This document shows positions 26,195 to 34,995 of a DNA stretch of 64,000 nt, one piece after another (position 1 is the first letter of the stretch; each line of letters opens with the position of its first letter). Origin of the DNA: Chitinophagaceae bacterium (GTDB taxonomy: Bacteria; Bacteroidota; Bacteroidia; Chitinophagales; Chitinophagaceae); contig CANFKE010000005.1 of assembly GCA_947447465.1 (NCBI GenBank), positions 62,001 to 126,000 on the forward strand. Reading direction: 5' to 3'. The notes under the pieces are model-generated. The model was not told where the DNA came from. It was given only the letters and a program-made list of their open reading frames with translations, and ran no database searches. The translations under genes were made by a program, and so were the position numbers.

Positions 26195-26890
26195 TTAGAA
26201 TTTAACAGAAATGTAGAATACCACGGGTACGCTTATTTTTCCTTCTGTAAGGTCATCATCTGTTTTGGTCTCACTATAGTTATGATAAGGGCCATCGTCT
26301 GTAGTTACAATGGTTTGTTTGTTGGTGCCGCGCAGGTAGTAGAAGCTGGTCTCTGTACCCAATAATATCTTATCGGTAAGATGATACCTCAGCCAAGCCA
26401 TACCTCCTCCACCAAGGGTCGTAGCCTTAGATGTAGTATTGGTAGTGTAAGTATATCCGCTATTGGTTACTGCAGTGGTCTTGTCGTCATTGGTCTTTAT
26501 GACCGCATCAATACCTGCGCCGGCACTCCATTTGTTAGATAGATGAAATGCCTTTTCACCTCCTATTCTGAACTGTATATCATTGATGTCTGAAGTTCTT
26601 TTCGTAACGTTATCGTTAGTGGTAGAAGAGTTGATGGTCATACCCACACCAGCCCTTAGACCCCATCCGCTCTTTCTGCTATTGAAGTTGTAAGTAAAGA
26701 GGAACGGGTTGGTGTTAGCTGCCGCGGTACTGTTATTGAAAGTGAATATCTGGCGCATAAGATCATTGAGCTGCACACCAAATACATGGTCGAACTTCTT
26801 CTCTTTAGGACCTGATAGATTGTCGGTTTGTGCAAAGGCAGAGCTGATGCATCCTGTAGAAAGGATGGCAGCCAATAGTATTTTTCTCAT
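26195..26890 (-). CDS. outer-membrane beta-barrel-like protein, paralogue 2
   Basis: A 231-residue protein with signal peptide MRKILLAAILSTGCISSAFAQ and the same layout as paralogue 1: FDHVFGVQLNDL, NPFLFTYNFNSRKSGWGLRAG, FHLSNKWSAGAGIDAVIKT, WLRYHLTDKILLGTETSFYY. The strand pattern suggests an eight-stranded barrel. It starts 3 bp after the stop of the cytochrome c peroxidase gene, so both are on one transcript. I chose the ATG at 26890 over a TTG at 26893. Confidence 0.72.
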   Translation of the reverse strand: MRKILLAAILSTGCISSAFAQTDNLSGPKEKKFDHVFGVQLNDLMRQIFTFNNSTAAANTNPFLFTYNFNSRKSGWGLRAGVGMTINSSTTNDNVTKRTSDINDIQFRIGGEKAFHLSNKWSAGAGIDAVIKTNDDKTTAVTNSGYTYTTNTTSKATTLGGGGMAWLRYHLTDKILLGTETSFYYLRGTNKQTIVTTDDGPYHNYSETKTDDDLTEGKISVPVVFYISVKF

Positions 26891-26893
26891 CAA

Positions 26894-28006
26894 TTATTTA
26901 GTTTTAAACGGGTTAGAGAATTTAGGGTCGGTGATCATAGTGTAATCAGTAAGCGTATTGAGGAAGGCAATAAGTGCCTGCTTTTCCTGATCAGATATGT
27001 TCATAGCGCGTGCCTTGTCATTACCATCTTTTAGTAATATATCCAGATTGGGACTGTTCTGTATATTATGGCTATAATGTTCCAATACATCATTGAGGGT
27101 TTTGAAGCGACCATCGTGCATGTAAGGACCAGTGAGGGCAACATTGCGCAGGCTTGGTATGCCGAATTTGCCATAATCATAGCTGTTGCCGGTAACATTA
27201 CCATTGCCTTTATCAGCATAAGACTCATCAAGGCCTATATCAACAAATCCTGAAGAGTAGTAATTGCTGGTCAGCACACGGTGGCAATTATCGCAATTGT
27301 ATTTAGTGGTAAACAGGTTAAGTCCCTGTGTTTCCAAGGCATTGAGAGCAGTAACATCTCCGGCTTTGTACCTATCGAATTTGGTATTGTGTGCTTGTAT
27401 AGATACAATGAAAGCCGCTACACACTCTGAGATACGATCGGTGGTAATGTTAGGGTCGCCATAGGCCTTTTGAAACAATGGCGGATAAAAAGAAAGTGAA
27501 GCCAACTTGGCCGGCAAAACAGATGGGTCATCAATACCCATTTCCACATGATTAGTAATAGGCCTGTTGATGAGATTCTTAACTATATTTTCTCTGCCAT
27601 CCCAAAACAGCGGGAAGTTGGTAGCAGCAAGGAAGTCGCTATAGAAAGTAGTATCGGTACCTTTAAGATTGGCAATACTCTGAGAGTTGCGACCTGTAAG
27701 GCGGCCTTCGTAGCCTGTGCTGAATCGTTTACCATCGGCAAAGCCCATAGCCTGCTGATGACAGCTACCGCAAGAGATAGCATTATTAAGAGACAGGTGA
27801 CCATCATAAAAAAGAACTCTGCCCAGCGTAGCCTTATCATTGATGCCGGGGTTATACCCTTCAGTTGTGCTATTGTAGTACTTAGCCGTAGTAGCAGGCA
27901 GATCGACTGTTGTGGTGCCGGCGGGTGCCTGGATATTGCTTTTGTGGCAAGATATCATGAAGGTGATAAAACCGGCGATAGAGGCCACGAAGATCAGTTT
28001 TCTCAT
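26894..28006 (-). CDS. di-haem cytochrome c peroxidase (MauG/CcpA family), lipoprotein
   Basis: A 370-residue protein with two haem-binding motifs, C79-GSCH83 and C238-DNCH242, in the spacing usual for bacterial di-haem peroxidases, plus GYEGRLTGRNSQSIAN and the closing PYMHDGRFKTLNDVLEHY segment. The N-terminus is a lipoprotein-type signal with Cys20 in MISC. It would reduce hydrogen peroxide at the periplasmic face using cytochrome c electrons, or act like MauG on a protein partner. It heads an operon with two outer-membrane barrel-like proteins, an unusual pairing that may hint at a specific protein substrate. Confidence 0.92.
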   Translation of the reverse strand: MRKLIFVASIAGFITFMISCHKSNIQAPAGTTTVDLPATTAKYYNSTTEGYNPGINDKATLGRVLFYDGHLSLNNAISCGSCHQQAMGFADGKRFSTGYEGRLTGRNSQSIANLKGTDTTFYSDFLAATNFPLFWDGRENIVKNLINRPITNHVEMGIDDPSVLPAKLASLSFYPPLFQKAYGDPNITTDRISECVAAFIVSIQAHNTKFDRYKAGDVTALNALETQGLNLFTTKYNCDNCHRVLTSNYYSSGFVDIGLDESYADKGNGNVTGNSYDYGKFGIPSLRNVALTGPYMHDGRFKTLNDVLEHYSHNIQNSPNLDILLKDGNDKARAMNISDQEKQALIAFLNTLTDYTMITDPKFSNPFKTK

Positions 28007-28081
28007 AGGGAATATGTTTTAGATGATGTGTACTAGTAAAATTAATATGTTTTCGCAATAAAACAAAAAATATATTTAAAC

Positions 28082-28717
28082 TTATTTTTTGGGTACATAG
28101 ATCACATACTTCTCTCTAAACGAATCTTCATCAAAAATATTGTCAACGGCCCATGCCTGTACGATCTCTTTCAATCCCGATTCGGTTATCTCCTTATCCA
28201 GATCGCCGCCTTTAAGACAAATGAGGCCATTGGGGAGCTCCTCACTTCTATGTCCCGGCCTCAGCAGCGGATTGACCCATCGCCACAGGTCGCCGAGCGG
28301 AGCAACCGCACGGGAAACAGCATAGTCGAATGTACGTCCTTTGATATCTTCTACACGGCTATGCACGGCTGTAACATTCTTAAGACCAATAGCAGAGGCC
28401 ACTTCGTTGACCACTTTTATTTTTTTGCCTATACTGTCGGACAGCATAAAGTTGACCTCCGGGAAGAAGATGGCCAACGGGATACCCGGGAATCCGCCTC
28501 CGGTGCCTATATCAACAACTTGTGTGCCCGGCTCGAAATTACAAATTGCCGCTATAGACAACGAGTGCAGTACATGCCTTTCATATAGCGAATCAATATC
28601 CTTACGAGAGATGACATTGATCTGTTCGTTCCAGTTCTTATACAATTCTTCCAGTTGCTGTAATTGCTGCAACTGGGTCTCATTGAAGTCGGCGAAATAT
28701 TTTAAGATTATGTCCAA
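28082..28717 (-). CDS. rsmG: 16S rRNA (guanine527-N7)-methyltransferase RsmG
   Basis: A 211-residue SAM-dependent methyltransferase. Family hallmarks: YERHVLHSLSIA, the SAM-binding VDIGTGGGFPGIPLAIFFP, VHSRVEDI, and DYAVSRAVAPL. RsmG makes m7G527 in 16S rRNA, and its loss gives low-level streptomycin resistance in several bacteria. It starts 10 bp before the end of the glycosyltransferase gene, so the two are co-transcribed. Confidence 0.95.
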   Translation of the reverse strand: MDIILKYFADFNETQLQQLQQLEELYKNWNEQINVISRKDIDSLYERHVLHSLSIAAICNFEPGTQVVDIGTGGGFPGIPLAIFFPEVNFMLSDSIGKKIKVVNEVASAIGLKNVTAVHSRVEDIKGRTFDYAVSRAVAPLGDLWRWVNPLLRPGHRSEELPNGLICLKGGDLDKEITESGLKEIVQAWAVDNIFDEDSFREKYVIYVPKK

Positions 28718-29838
28718 TGCTGTTTGTTTTTTTGAAGTATGTAAGGGAGGAAGGCAAAGTTATAGAGCATCCAGCCTATATCAAATAATGGGAGCAGGTA
28801 AACGATATTTTTTTCTTTCAGCTTAACGGCTGTAAATGCCCACAATATCCAGTAGATGATGCAACGTAACAGAAGGATATATGCCGATACCTGCCAATAG
28901 GGAGTGAAAGCCAGGTAAATGAAATACACCCATACAGCGGCCTGAGATATGCCATAGGCCGACAATAAGAACTGAACAGCCGGGCGATAATACTTGCCGT
29001 CGGACGTATGCCTTTGTTTTTGTTTGCGCCAGTTGTTGAAAGATTCCCGTGCTATGGAATAGGTATATGCCTCAGGGTCTGTGACCAGTGCCATGTTCTT
29101 TTGCGTAGCCGATTCTTTTACCAGCAGATCATCATCGCCTGTAGGTCCGAGGTTCCATTGTGGCGAGTTGAAGGCCCTCTGACATACTGCTTTGGTGCAT
29201 GCCAGATTGCGCCCTATTGCCAGGTATGGCTTGCCAATGAGAGCATAAGTGGTCAGTTGTAAAAATGTGTGCGTAGTCTCCCACCTGATGAATTTATTGA
29301 GCAATCCTGCAGCCGGTGCATGACCGGCATAGCCGGCAACTATCTCTTTACCTGCTGCAAGAGGCGCTGCCATATGCGCCAGCCAGTTGTTGGATGCAGG
29401 CCGGCAGTCGGCATCTGTAAGCAGCAACCAGTTGTTTGCTGCCTGAGCCACCCCGGTGCTCAAAGCAAATTTCTTACCTACTACAGTGCGTTTGACTTCG
29501 GGTGTAATAGTGATCTCCCTCAGATGCGGATATTGTTGTTGAAGATCAGTGAGTAATTGGTGTGTACCGTCGTCTGAACAGTCATTGACCACAACGACCT
29601 CATAGAGCGGAGCAGATATGTCTCCGTATTGCTGCTTTAACACCAGAGGTAAGTGACGACGCAGATTTTCTACTTCATTTTTGGCGCAGATGATTATACT
29701 CACGCCTTCCATTTTTGAAGGAGCTATCTTTTCATTATGTGCCGGTAATTTGAAAAAACGCAGGAACAAGAAGGCCACATACAGTATTTGTATGACAGAC
29801 CATCCGACGAACGCCCAGAAAACAATTGTACTCAGCAC
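28708..29838 (-). CDS. family 2 glycosyltransferase, membrane-bound
   Basis: A 376-residue protein: N-terminal TM helix (about 6-26), GT-A catalytic domain (VSIIICAKNE, VVVNDCSDDGT, LLTDADCRPA with the metal-binding Asp pair), and two or three C-terminal TM helices. The layout is that of processive or lipid-linked sugar GT2 enzymes; the acceptor is unknown. The start is GTG at 29838, and a perfect -7 box lies only 5-12 bp upstream, so the transcript is probably leaderless. Overlaps rsmG by 10 bp. Confidence 0.88.
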   Translation of the reverse strand: MLSTIVFWAFVGWSVIQILYVAFLFLRFFKLPAHNEKIAPSKMEGVSIIICAKNEVENLRRHLPLVLKQQYGDISAPLYEVVVVNDCSDDGTHQLLTDLQQQYPHLREITITPEVKRTVVGKKFALSTGVAQAANNWLLLTDADCRPASNNWLAHMAAPLAAGKEIVAGYAGHAPAAGLLNKFIRWETTHTFLQLTTYALIGKPYLAIGRNLACTKAVCQRAFNSPQWNLGPTGDDDLLVKESATQKNMALVTDPEAYTYSIARESFNNWRKQKQRHTSDGKYYRPAVQFLLSAYGISQAAVWVYFIYLAFTPYWQVSAYILLLRCIIYWILWAFTAVKLKEKNIVYLLPLFDIGWMLYNFAFLPYILQKNKQHWT

Positions 29839-29842
29839 CTGG

Positions 29843-29850
29843 CAAAGATA
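29843..29850 (-). promoter_or_regulatory. -7 box TATCTTTG (minus strand)
   Basis: Exact TAnnTTTG match whose predicted transcript start falls at about the GTG start codon of the glycosyltransferase. Confidence 0.5.
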
Positions 29851-29885
29851 GTATAAAGCGGTGCTTTGTGTAGAATGGCAGATAT

Positions 29886-29916
29886 ATTGCTACAGGCGCA
29901 TAGCACCTGCAGCAAT
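29886..29916 (-). terminator. hairpin after the NHL-repeat gene
   Basis: A 14-bp stem with two wobble pairs and a 3-nt loop, about 15 bp past the stop. No good T-run follows, so termination is likely but not certain. Confidence 0.5.
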
Positions 29917-29928
29917 TATACTTTTACT

Positions 29929-32130
29929 TTACTTCTTTAAGAACGGTGTTACTCTGTTGCCACGCGCATCGCCAGACATGAGGTAATACATACCAGATGG
30001 CAGGTCGGGGCCAAGATCTAAATTCTGTTCTATGTTATTACCCGAATGATAGATGGCAGTCTTGTAAACAGATTGTCCAAGCACATTTTTGATGTCTATA
30101 GTTACAATGCCTGCAGCACCATCATGTACACTTCCTTTCAGGGTAAAATGGCCATTGTTGGGGTTGGGGTAAACAGAAAAGCTTACAGATTCGGTCGTCA
30201 GATCGCCAACGGATAACTTGCCGGTGGAAATGTGAACGATATTGCTGGTATCAATGTCAGGAACAGCACAATAACCATTGCTGTGCATGACACAGTAGAA
30301 TGTGTCAGCACCATACATGGACTGTTGGTAAGTAGCATTGGTAGCTCCTGCTATCGGGCCTTGATTGTTGTACCATTGGAAGGTAGGGGCTGTACCTTCG
30401 TAAGTAAGATTGCTGAATAAAGTGATGATCTGACTCCAATAAGCCAGTACTGTATCAGGGTCAGCATGTATGGTAATAGTAGGCTTGTAGCTGGGAACCA
30501 CAGTTAGCGGAACGTCTATATGAGTAGTATTAGGGAATGCACAAGGATCATTACTGATCAAAACACAGGTAACGAAGTCTCCGGTAACAGGTATGTAAGA
30601 GAACATGCTTCCTGTCCACATATACACACTGTTCACGTACCATTTGAAGATTGGCGCAGAACCACCATTAGTAGCTGTTGCAGTAAATGTGATAGGAAGT
30701 CCTGCACATATAGTATCACCTGAATTAGTAAGGTGTAATACGGGCAAAATAGGTGGCAAAACTGTCATGATAATTGTATCAGATATGGCCAGTTTCATTC
30801 CTCCGTTAGCAGTATCAATTATAGAACAAGTTACAGTATCCTGATTATGAACTGTAGTAGAAGCATATACAGGAGAATTACCACCAACAGTCACACCATT
30901 CACTGCCCATCGGTAAACATAGGAATAATAGGCTTTGGTAGGATGTGCGGTGAAAGTAGCAGCTGTATTTCCGCAGAGCACCGGACTTGGTGTTACTGTT
31001 AGATGAAAAGTATCTACATAAAATATCTGACGTATTCTTCTTCCCCATGGGTTGCCACTTGTTCCGGGAGATCCTCTGTCGGCTATATACACATTTCCAC
31101 GACTATCGAAACATATCTGAGACGGATTATAGAATTTAGCAGCGGTTGGTGCACCGCCATCGCCCGAAAACCCTCCACTGATAGTACCGGCAAATGTAGA
31201 GATGATGCCCGCAGGGGTTACCTTTCTTATTTTATTTACATTTTGCTCTGTAAGATATAGATTGCCTGCAGCGTCAAATTTAAGACCAGCAGTGCCATTC
31301 AGCCTTGCAGACGTAGCGGCACCTCCATCCCCTGTAGAACCGGAGAATGCTGGTCCCATGCCAGCGAAAACAGAGATCACACCAGCCGTATTTACTTTAC
31401 GAACCACATAGTTGTTTCTATCAGCGATGTATAAGTTGCCTGCGGCATCAAATGCTATGTCGGATATGCCATCGAAGGTAGCTGCTGTAGCGGGACCTCC
31501 ATTGCCTAAAAAACCTAATGCTCCGGTACCTGCAAATGTAGTAATGATACCTGCTGTATTTACTTTTCGTACACGAGCATTACCATCTGCAATATAGAGG
31601 TTGCCTGCTGCGTCATACGCCAGACCGCTGACAGAACCCAAGCCTGCCGCTGTTGCGGGTCCTCCATCGCCGTTAACGATGTGAACTGACCAGTTGCCTG
31701 CAATAGTTGTAATTATCCCCGAAGGTGATATTTTTCTGACTAACTTATTGGTGCCGTCACCAAACACGATATTGCCTGCAGGGTCGAATATTATAGCAGT
31801 AGGTGAGGCAATAGATGCTGCTGTTGCCGGTCCGCCGTCACCGCTATAAACAGGCACGCCATTGCCGCAAATGGTAGAAAGAATACCATTACGGGTCATT
31901 TTCTTGATCACATGGTTGGTATTGTCGGTAAAATAGATCGTTCCGTTGGTATCAACCAGTGTAGCATAGGGGCAGCCAAGGTCTGCATTAACAGCAGGTC
32001 CACCATCGCCGGTGAAAGCGTAGCCTAAGTTGCCCGTACCTGCAATAGTTCGAATGATCTGAGCTCTTACAGAAACAGACAACATGATCAATAGAGTAAG
32101 TCCAAGTAGCTTAAGTCGGGCGTTGGTCAT
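29929..32130 (-). CDS. NHL-repeat beta-propeller protein with T9SS type A sorting domain
   Basis: A 733-residue surface protein: signal peptide (1-23), then six NHL-type repeats (about 25-365), each with the frame FAGTG...GDGGPATAA...AGNLYIAD...VRKV...G, enough for a six-bladed propeller. Two or three Ig/PKD-like modules follow (about 380-635), and a T9SS sorting domain closes the chain (YPNPNNGHFTLKG onward). NHL propellers bind protein, RNA or carbohydrate; here probably an extracellular binding or enzyme scaffold. Promoter box at 32162-32169. Confidence 0.88.
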   Translation of the reverse strand: MTNARLKLLGLTLLIMLSVSVRAQIIRTIAGTGNLGYAFTGDGGPAVNADLGCPYATLVDTNGTIYFTDNTNHVIKKMTRNGILSTICGNGVPVYSGDGGPATAASIASPTAIIFDPAGNIVFGDGTNKLVRKISPSGIITTIAGNWSVHIVNGDGGPATAAGLGSVSGLAYDAAGNLYIADGNARVRKVNTAGIITTFAGTGALGFLGNGGPATAATFDGISDIAFDAAGNLYIADRNNYVVRKVNTAGVISVFAGMGPAFSGSTGDGGAATSARLNGTAGLKFDAAGNLYLTEQNVNKIRKVTPAGIISTFAGTISGGFSGDGGAPTAAKFYNPSQICFDSRGNVYIADRGSPGTSGNPWGRRIRQIFYVDTFHLTVTPSPVLCGNTAATFTAHPTKAYYSYVYRWAVNGVTVGGNSPVYASTTVHNQDTVTCSIIDTANGGMKLAISDTIIMTVLPPILPVLHLTNSGDTICAGLPITFTATATNGGSAPIFKWYVNSVYMWTGSMFSYIPVTGDFVTCVLISNDPCAFPNTTHIDVPLTVVPSYKPTITIHADPDTVLAYWSQIITLFSNLTYEGTAPTFQWYNNQGPIAGATNATYQQSMYGADTFYCVMHSNGYCAVPDIDTSNIVHISTGKLSVGDLTTESVSFSVYPNPNNGHFTLKGSVHDGAAGIVTIDIKNVLGQSVYKTAIYHSGNNIEQNLDLGPDLPSGMYYLMSGDARGNRVTPFLKK

Positions 32131-32161
32131 AAGGACAATTTAAAAATATGGCTTATATCTA

Positions 32162-32169
32162 CAAAAATA
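32162..32169 (-). promoter_or_regulatory. -7 box TATTTTTG (minus strand)
   Basis: Exact TAnnTTTG match 32 bp before the NHL-repeat gene start. Confidence 0.55.
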
Positions 32170-32247
32170 CCGATAAAATATCATTTTACTGTCACAGCAA
32201 CGTTATGAATGAATATAAATTAAATTATGAAATTTATGTCTATGGGC

Positions 32248-32274
32248 ATAAAAAAGACCACCGGCAGGTGGTCT
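32248..32274 (-). terminator. rho-independent terminator
   Basis: Stem agaccacc (32255-32262) with ggtggtct (32267-32274), followed by six T on the minus strand. Ends the 3-hydroxyanthranilate dioxygenase gene. Confidence 0.88.
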
Positions 32275-32295
32275 CAATAATTTATCATTCAGAAA

Positions 32296-32820
32296 TTACT
32301 TTAGTGTAACAGGTGGTTGCATGATCGATCCGCATTTTTTGCATGTACGTTTGTGTTCATCAGCATAAAATGCTTCCATTACCGGAGGTAATTGCTTTAC
32401 GATATCCGATACGTTCATATACTCTTCATATAGTTTCTCGCTGCAGTTCTCGCAAAACCACATAAAACCATCGACTTCACTTGCATCACGTTTCTTTTCT
32501 ATTACCAGTCCAATTGTGCCGGCGCCACGTTGCGGACTGTGCGGTACCTTGCCCGGCAGCAGGAACATATCGCCCTGTTTGATAGGTATATCTACTATCT
32601 GTCCATCCTCTTGGATACGTACCACCACATCGCCTTCCAGCTGATAAAAGAGCTCTTCACTATTGTTGTAGTGAAAGTCTTTGCGGCTATTAGGACCCCC
32701 AACAATCATAACAATGAAATCGCCGGCTTCCTTATACACATTCTGGTTGCCAACAGGTGGCTTCAGTAAGTGTCGGTTATCTTCTATCCATTGGCTGAGA
32801 TTGAACGGGCGCTGTATCAT
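32296..32820 (-). CDS. nbaC: 3-hydroxyanthranilate 3,4-dioxygenase
   Basis: A 174-residue cupin enzyme that opens 3-hydroxyanthranilate to the precursor of quinolinate in the kynurenine pathway. Iron ligands His50, Glu56 and His94 are present in FHYNNSEELFYQLEGD and PGKVPHSPQR, substrate-binding Arg46 and Arg98 are in place, and the rubredoxin-like second iron site of bacterial enzymes is complete (Cys123, Cys126, Cys160, Cys163). The ATG at 32820 (MIQRPFNLS) is the usual start; a longer frame adds nine residues. No other kynurenine gene is in the window. Confidence 0.95.
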   Translation of the reverse strand: MIQRPFNLSQWIEDNRHLLKPPVGNQNVYKEAGDFIVMIVGGPNSRKDFHYNNSEELFYQLEGDVVVRIQEDGQIVDIPIKQGDMFLLPGKVPHSPQRGAGTIGLVIEKKRDASEVDGFMWFCENCSEKLYEEYMNVSDIVKQLPPVMEAFYADEHKRTCKKCGSIMQPPVTLK

Positions 32821-32891
32821 TTTGGTTCGCTGATTTGTGATGATCAATTATATTGTTAGTTTACTATCAGAGCTATACTACTGTTCGTACA

Positions 32892-34157
32892 CTATTTAAG
32901 TACTTTCATTTTTACTGTTTCTATACGTGTTGCCGTTACGAGCAAAATATCGAATTCGTAATTGTCCAGTATGATCTGTTCTTTTATTTTAGGTATGGTC
33001 TCATGACCTGCAATGATGTAACCCGATAATGTTTCAGATTGCTCAGTAGGGAAATCGAAACCGTATTTCTCATTGAGGTAATCTAATTCCAATCTGCCTG
33101 AGAAAATGTATTCATTCTCTGCCAACTGTTTTTCAACGTGCTCTTCAATGTCATATTCGTCATTGATATCGCCGAATATCTCTTCCAGTACATCTTCCAT
33201 GGTCACGATGCCGGCAGTACCACCAAATTCGTCCACCACCCAGGCTATACTCTTCCGCTCTTTAGTGAACCTGTTCATCAGGTCAACAGCACTCATAGCT
33301 TCGGGTATTGCGGTGATGGTGTGCAGGATCTCCTTTACCTCTTTGGGTCTTCTGTTCAGATCCAGATGGTGAATGTAACCAACAATATCATCGATAGTAT
33401 CGTTGTAAACAATGATCTTGGATAGTTTGGTCTCAATGAATTTCTGACGTGCCTCTTCTACAGAAGTGGTATTGATATCTATGGCTTCTACTTCATTGCG
33501 GGGTACCATACACTTTCTGATACGTACATTGACCAGATAGAGGGCGTTCTCAAACAACTCTGCATTGACTTCTCCATTTTCATTCTCATGCCCATGCATT
33601 CCTTGTTTAACAAAAACTTCAAGGTCCACTCTGTTAAAGACCTGTTTGTTTTCTTTGATCTTCACATTGAAGAGGTACTTGAGTATGAACTCTGATATTG
33701 AAACAAATACCTTGGCAATAGGGAAGAACAGATAGTACATTAAGAGCATGGGCAATGCAAAAATGGTGAGCACTGCTTCTGCTTTAGACCTGAAGATAGC
33801 TTTAGGTAAAAATTCAGCAAAAATGAGGATAACGATAGTAGCAATAAGTGTATCGATGGCCAACTTGGGATATTCTGAAAGTTGGATACCATAATGATGG
33901 AGGATCAGATCGGTAGTCTGCGAGAGCAAAAGACCGTAAATAACCACAAGAACATTAACGCCTACAAGACTGGTGCCTATGAACTCGGAAGGATTTTCCA
34001 TGAACCTTGCCAGTATCTGTCCTGAGAATTTACCTTGTTTCTTTCTTAGTTCGATATTAAGCTTGTTTGCCGATATGAAAGCGATCTCTGTGCCGGCGAA
34101 AAAGCCGATCAGCAAGATACACCCTAATATATATAGCAGTAAATGGGAAATGGTCAT
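32892..34157 (-). CDS. CNNM/CorC-type (hemolysin family) membrane protein
   Basis: A 421-residue protein with the order of the CNNM/TlyC family: DUF21 membrane domain (about 1-190, four TM segments, including the motif FIGTSLVGVNVLVV), a pair of CBS domains (about 205-325, with RIRKCMVPRNEVEAID and VVDEFGGTAGIVTMEDVLEE), and a C-terminal transporter-associated domain (about 340-421). Relatives are linked to Mg2+ or Na+ transport; in Bacteroidota a similar protein, GldE, is tied to gliding motility. This one cannot be assigned to GldE without a tree. A -7 box lies only 8 bp before the ATG. Confidence 0.88.
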   Translation of the reverse strand: MTISHLLLYILGCILLIGFFAGTEIAFISANKLNIELRKKQGKFSGQILARFMENPSEFIGTSLVGVNVLVVIYGLLLSQTTDLILHHYGIQLSEYPKLAIDTLIATIVILIFAEFLPKAIFRSKAEAVLTIFALPMLLMYYLFFPIAKVFVSISEFILKYLFNVKIKENKQVFNRVDLEVFVKQGMHGHENENGEVNAELFENALYLVNVRIRKCMVPRNEVEAIDINTTSVEEARQKFIETKLSKIIVYNDTIDDIVGYIHHLDLNRRPKEVKEILHTITAIPEAMSAVDLMNRFTKERKSIAWVVDEFGGTAGIVTMEDVLEEIFGDINDEYDIEEHVEKQLAENEYIFSGRLELDYLNEKYGFDFPTEQSETLSGYIIAGHETIPKIKEQIILDNYEFDILLVTATRIETVKMKVLK

Positions 34158-34164
34158 ATTGGTC

Positions 34165-34172
34165 CAAAGATA
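34165..34172 (-). promoter_or_regulatory. -7 box TATCTTTG (minus strand)
   Basis: Exact TAnnTTTG match 8 bp before the CNNM gene ATG, with a TTG about 23 bp further upstream (34196-34198). Predicts a near-leaderless transcript. Confidence 0.5.
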
Positions 34173-34333
34173 ATAAACCTTAATTACTTACCGGTCAATT
34201 GAGGATTAAGTATTGTGTAGCGAAATAAAAGAGCAAAGCAAATCATTGATCATAAGTGAGCGTAGCCTAAGTTGTAGTACAATTTCTTAACTAACCTGCA
34301 ACGGCAGCGAGCATGATATTTAAAAAAATGTCT

Positions 34334-34341
34334 TAGTTTTG
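34334..34341 (+). promoter_or_regulatory. -7 box TAGTTTTG
   Basis: Exact TAnnTTTG match 18 bp before the TTG start of the GtrA gene. Confidence 0.5.
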
Positions 34342-34358
34342 TCCAAATTTAAAACTGC

Positions 34359-34910
34359 TTGTTCGCTAAGATAAGAGATATTATTGTTGACGTCATTGAT
34401 TTTTGCCACGTACATATTCCCTTTGTAAAAGTCATACCCAAACAAACCTTCCGTTACATAGCCTGTGGTGGTACTAATACAGTATTAGGTCTTGTACTCT
34501 ACTCTCTTGTGTTCGTTCATGTATTACATCAGGCTGAATATGTGCATATTATAGGTGATCTTCAGATAACCAGCAGGGTTGCAGCTTGGTTCGTGCAGTT
34601 CATGTTTTGCCTTCCTGTGGGTTTCCTTTTATCGAGTTATGTTGTTTTCCCCGAGTCGCAGATACATGGCAGGGTACAATTGTTCAGATATATAATGTCA
34701 ACATTGATATTTCTGTTGATGTCATATGTTTTGACCAAGATGTTTGCCATAGTGATCCCGATAGTGAGAGCAGATATTGCGAATATTTTTGTTGCATTGA
34801 TCACTACAATATTAAGTTACCTTACTCAGCGCTTCTTTACTTTCAAAATAACCGAAGAAAATACGCCGGAGGAAGAAGTGGAAGTGGAGGAAGAAGTAGT
34901 GGCTGACTAA
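34359..34910 (+). CDS. GtrA family membrane protein
   Basis: A 183-residue protein with four TM helices. The N-terminal FRYIACGGTNTVLGLVLYS and the late FVALITTILSYLTQRFFTF are the GtrA-family signatures. GtrA-type proteins help move polyprenyl-linked sugars across the inner membrane for glycosylation of surface polymers. The C-terminus is very acidic (EEEVEVEEE). The start must be TTG at 34359, since no in-frame ATG precedes the conserved region and the promoter box lies just upstream. Confidence 0.85.
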   Translation: MFAKIRDIIVDVIDFCHVHIPFVKVIPKQTFRYIACGGTNTVLGLVLYSLVFVHVLHQAEYVHIIGDLQITSRVAAWFVQFMFCLPVGFLLSSYVVFPESQIHGRVQLFRYIMSTLIFLLMSYVLTKMFAIVIPIVRADIANIFVALITTILSYLTQRFFTFKITEENTPEEEVEVEEEVVAD

Positions 34911-34933
34911 TACAAGCAGGATATAGATATTAA

Positions 34934-34978
34934 ATGGAAAGGGTTATTGAATTGCTTCAATAACCCTTTCCATTTGGT
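34934..34978. terminator. strong bidirectional terminator
   Basis: Perfect 18-bp stem (34934-34951 with 34956-34973) around a 4-nt loop, between the convergent GtrA and EEP-nuclease genes. Confidence 0.9.
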
Positions 34979-34995
34979 ACTTTTTAATAATGATC

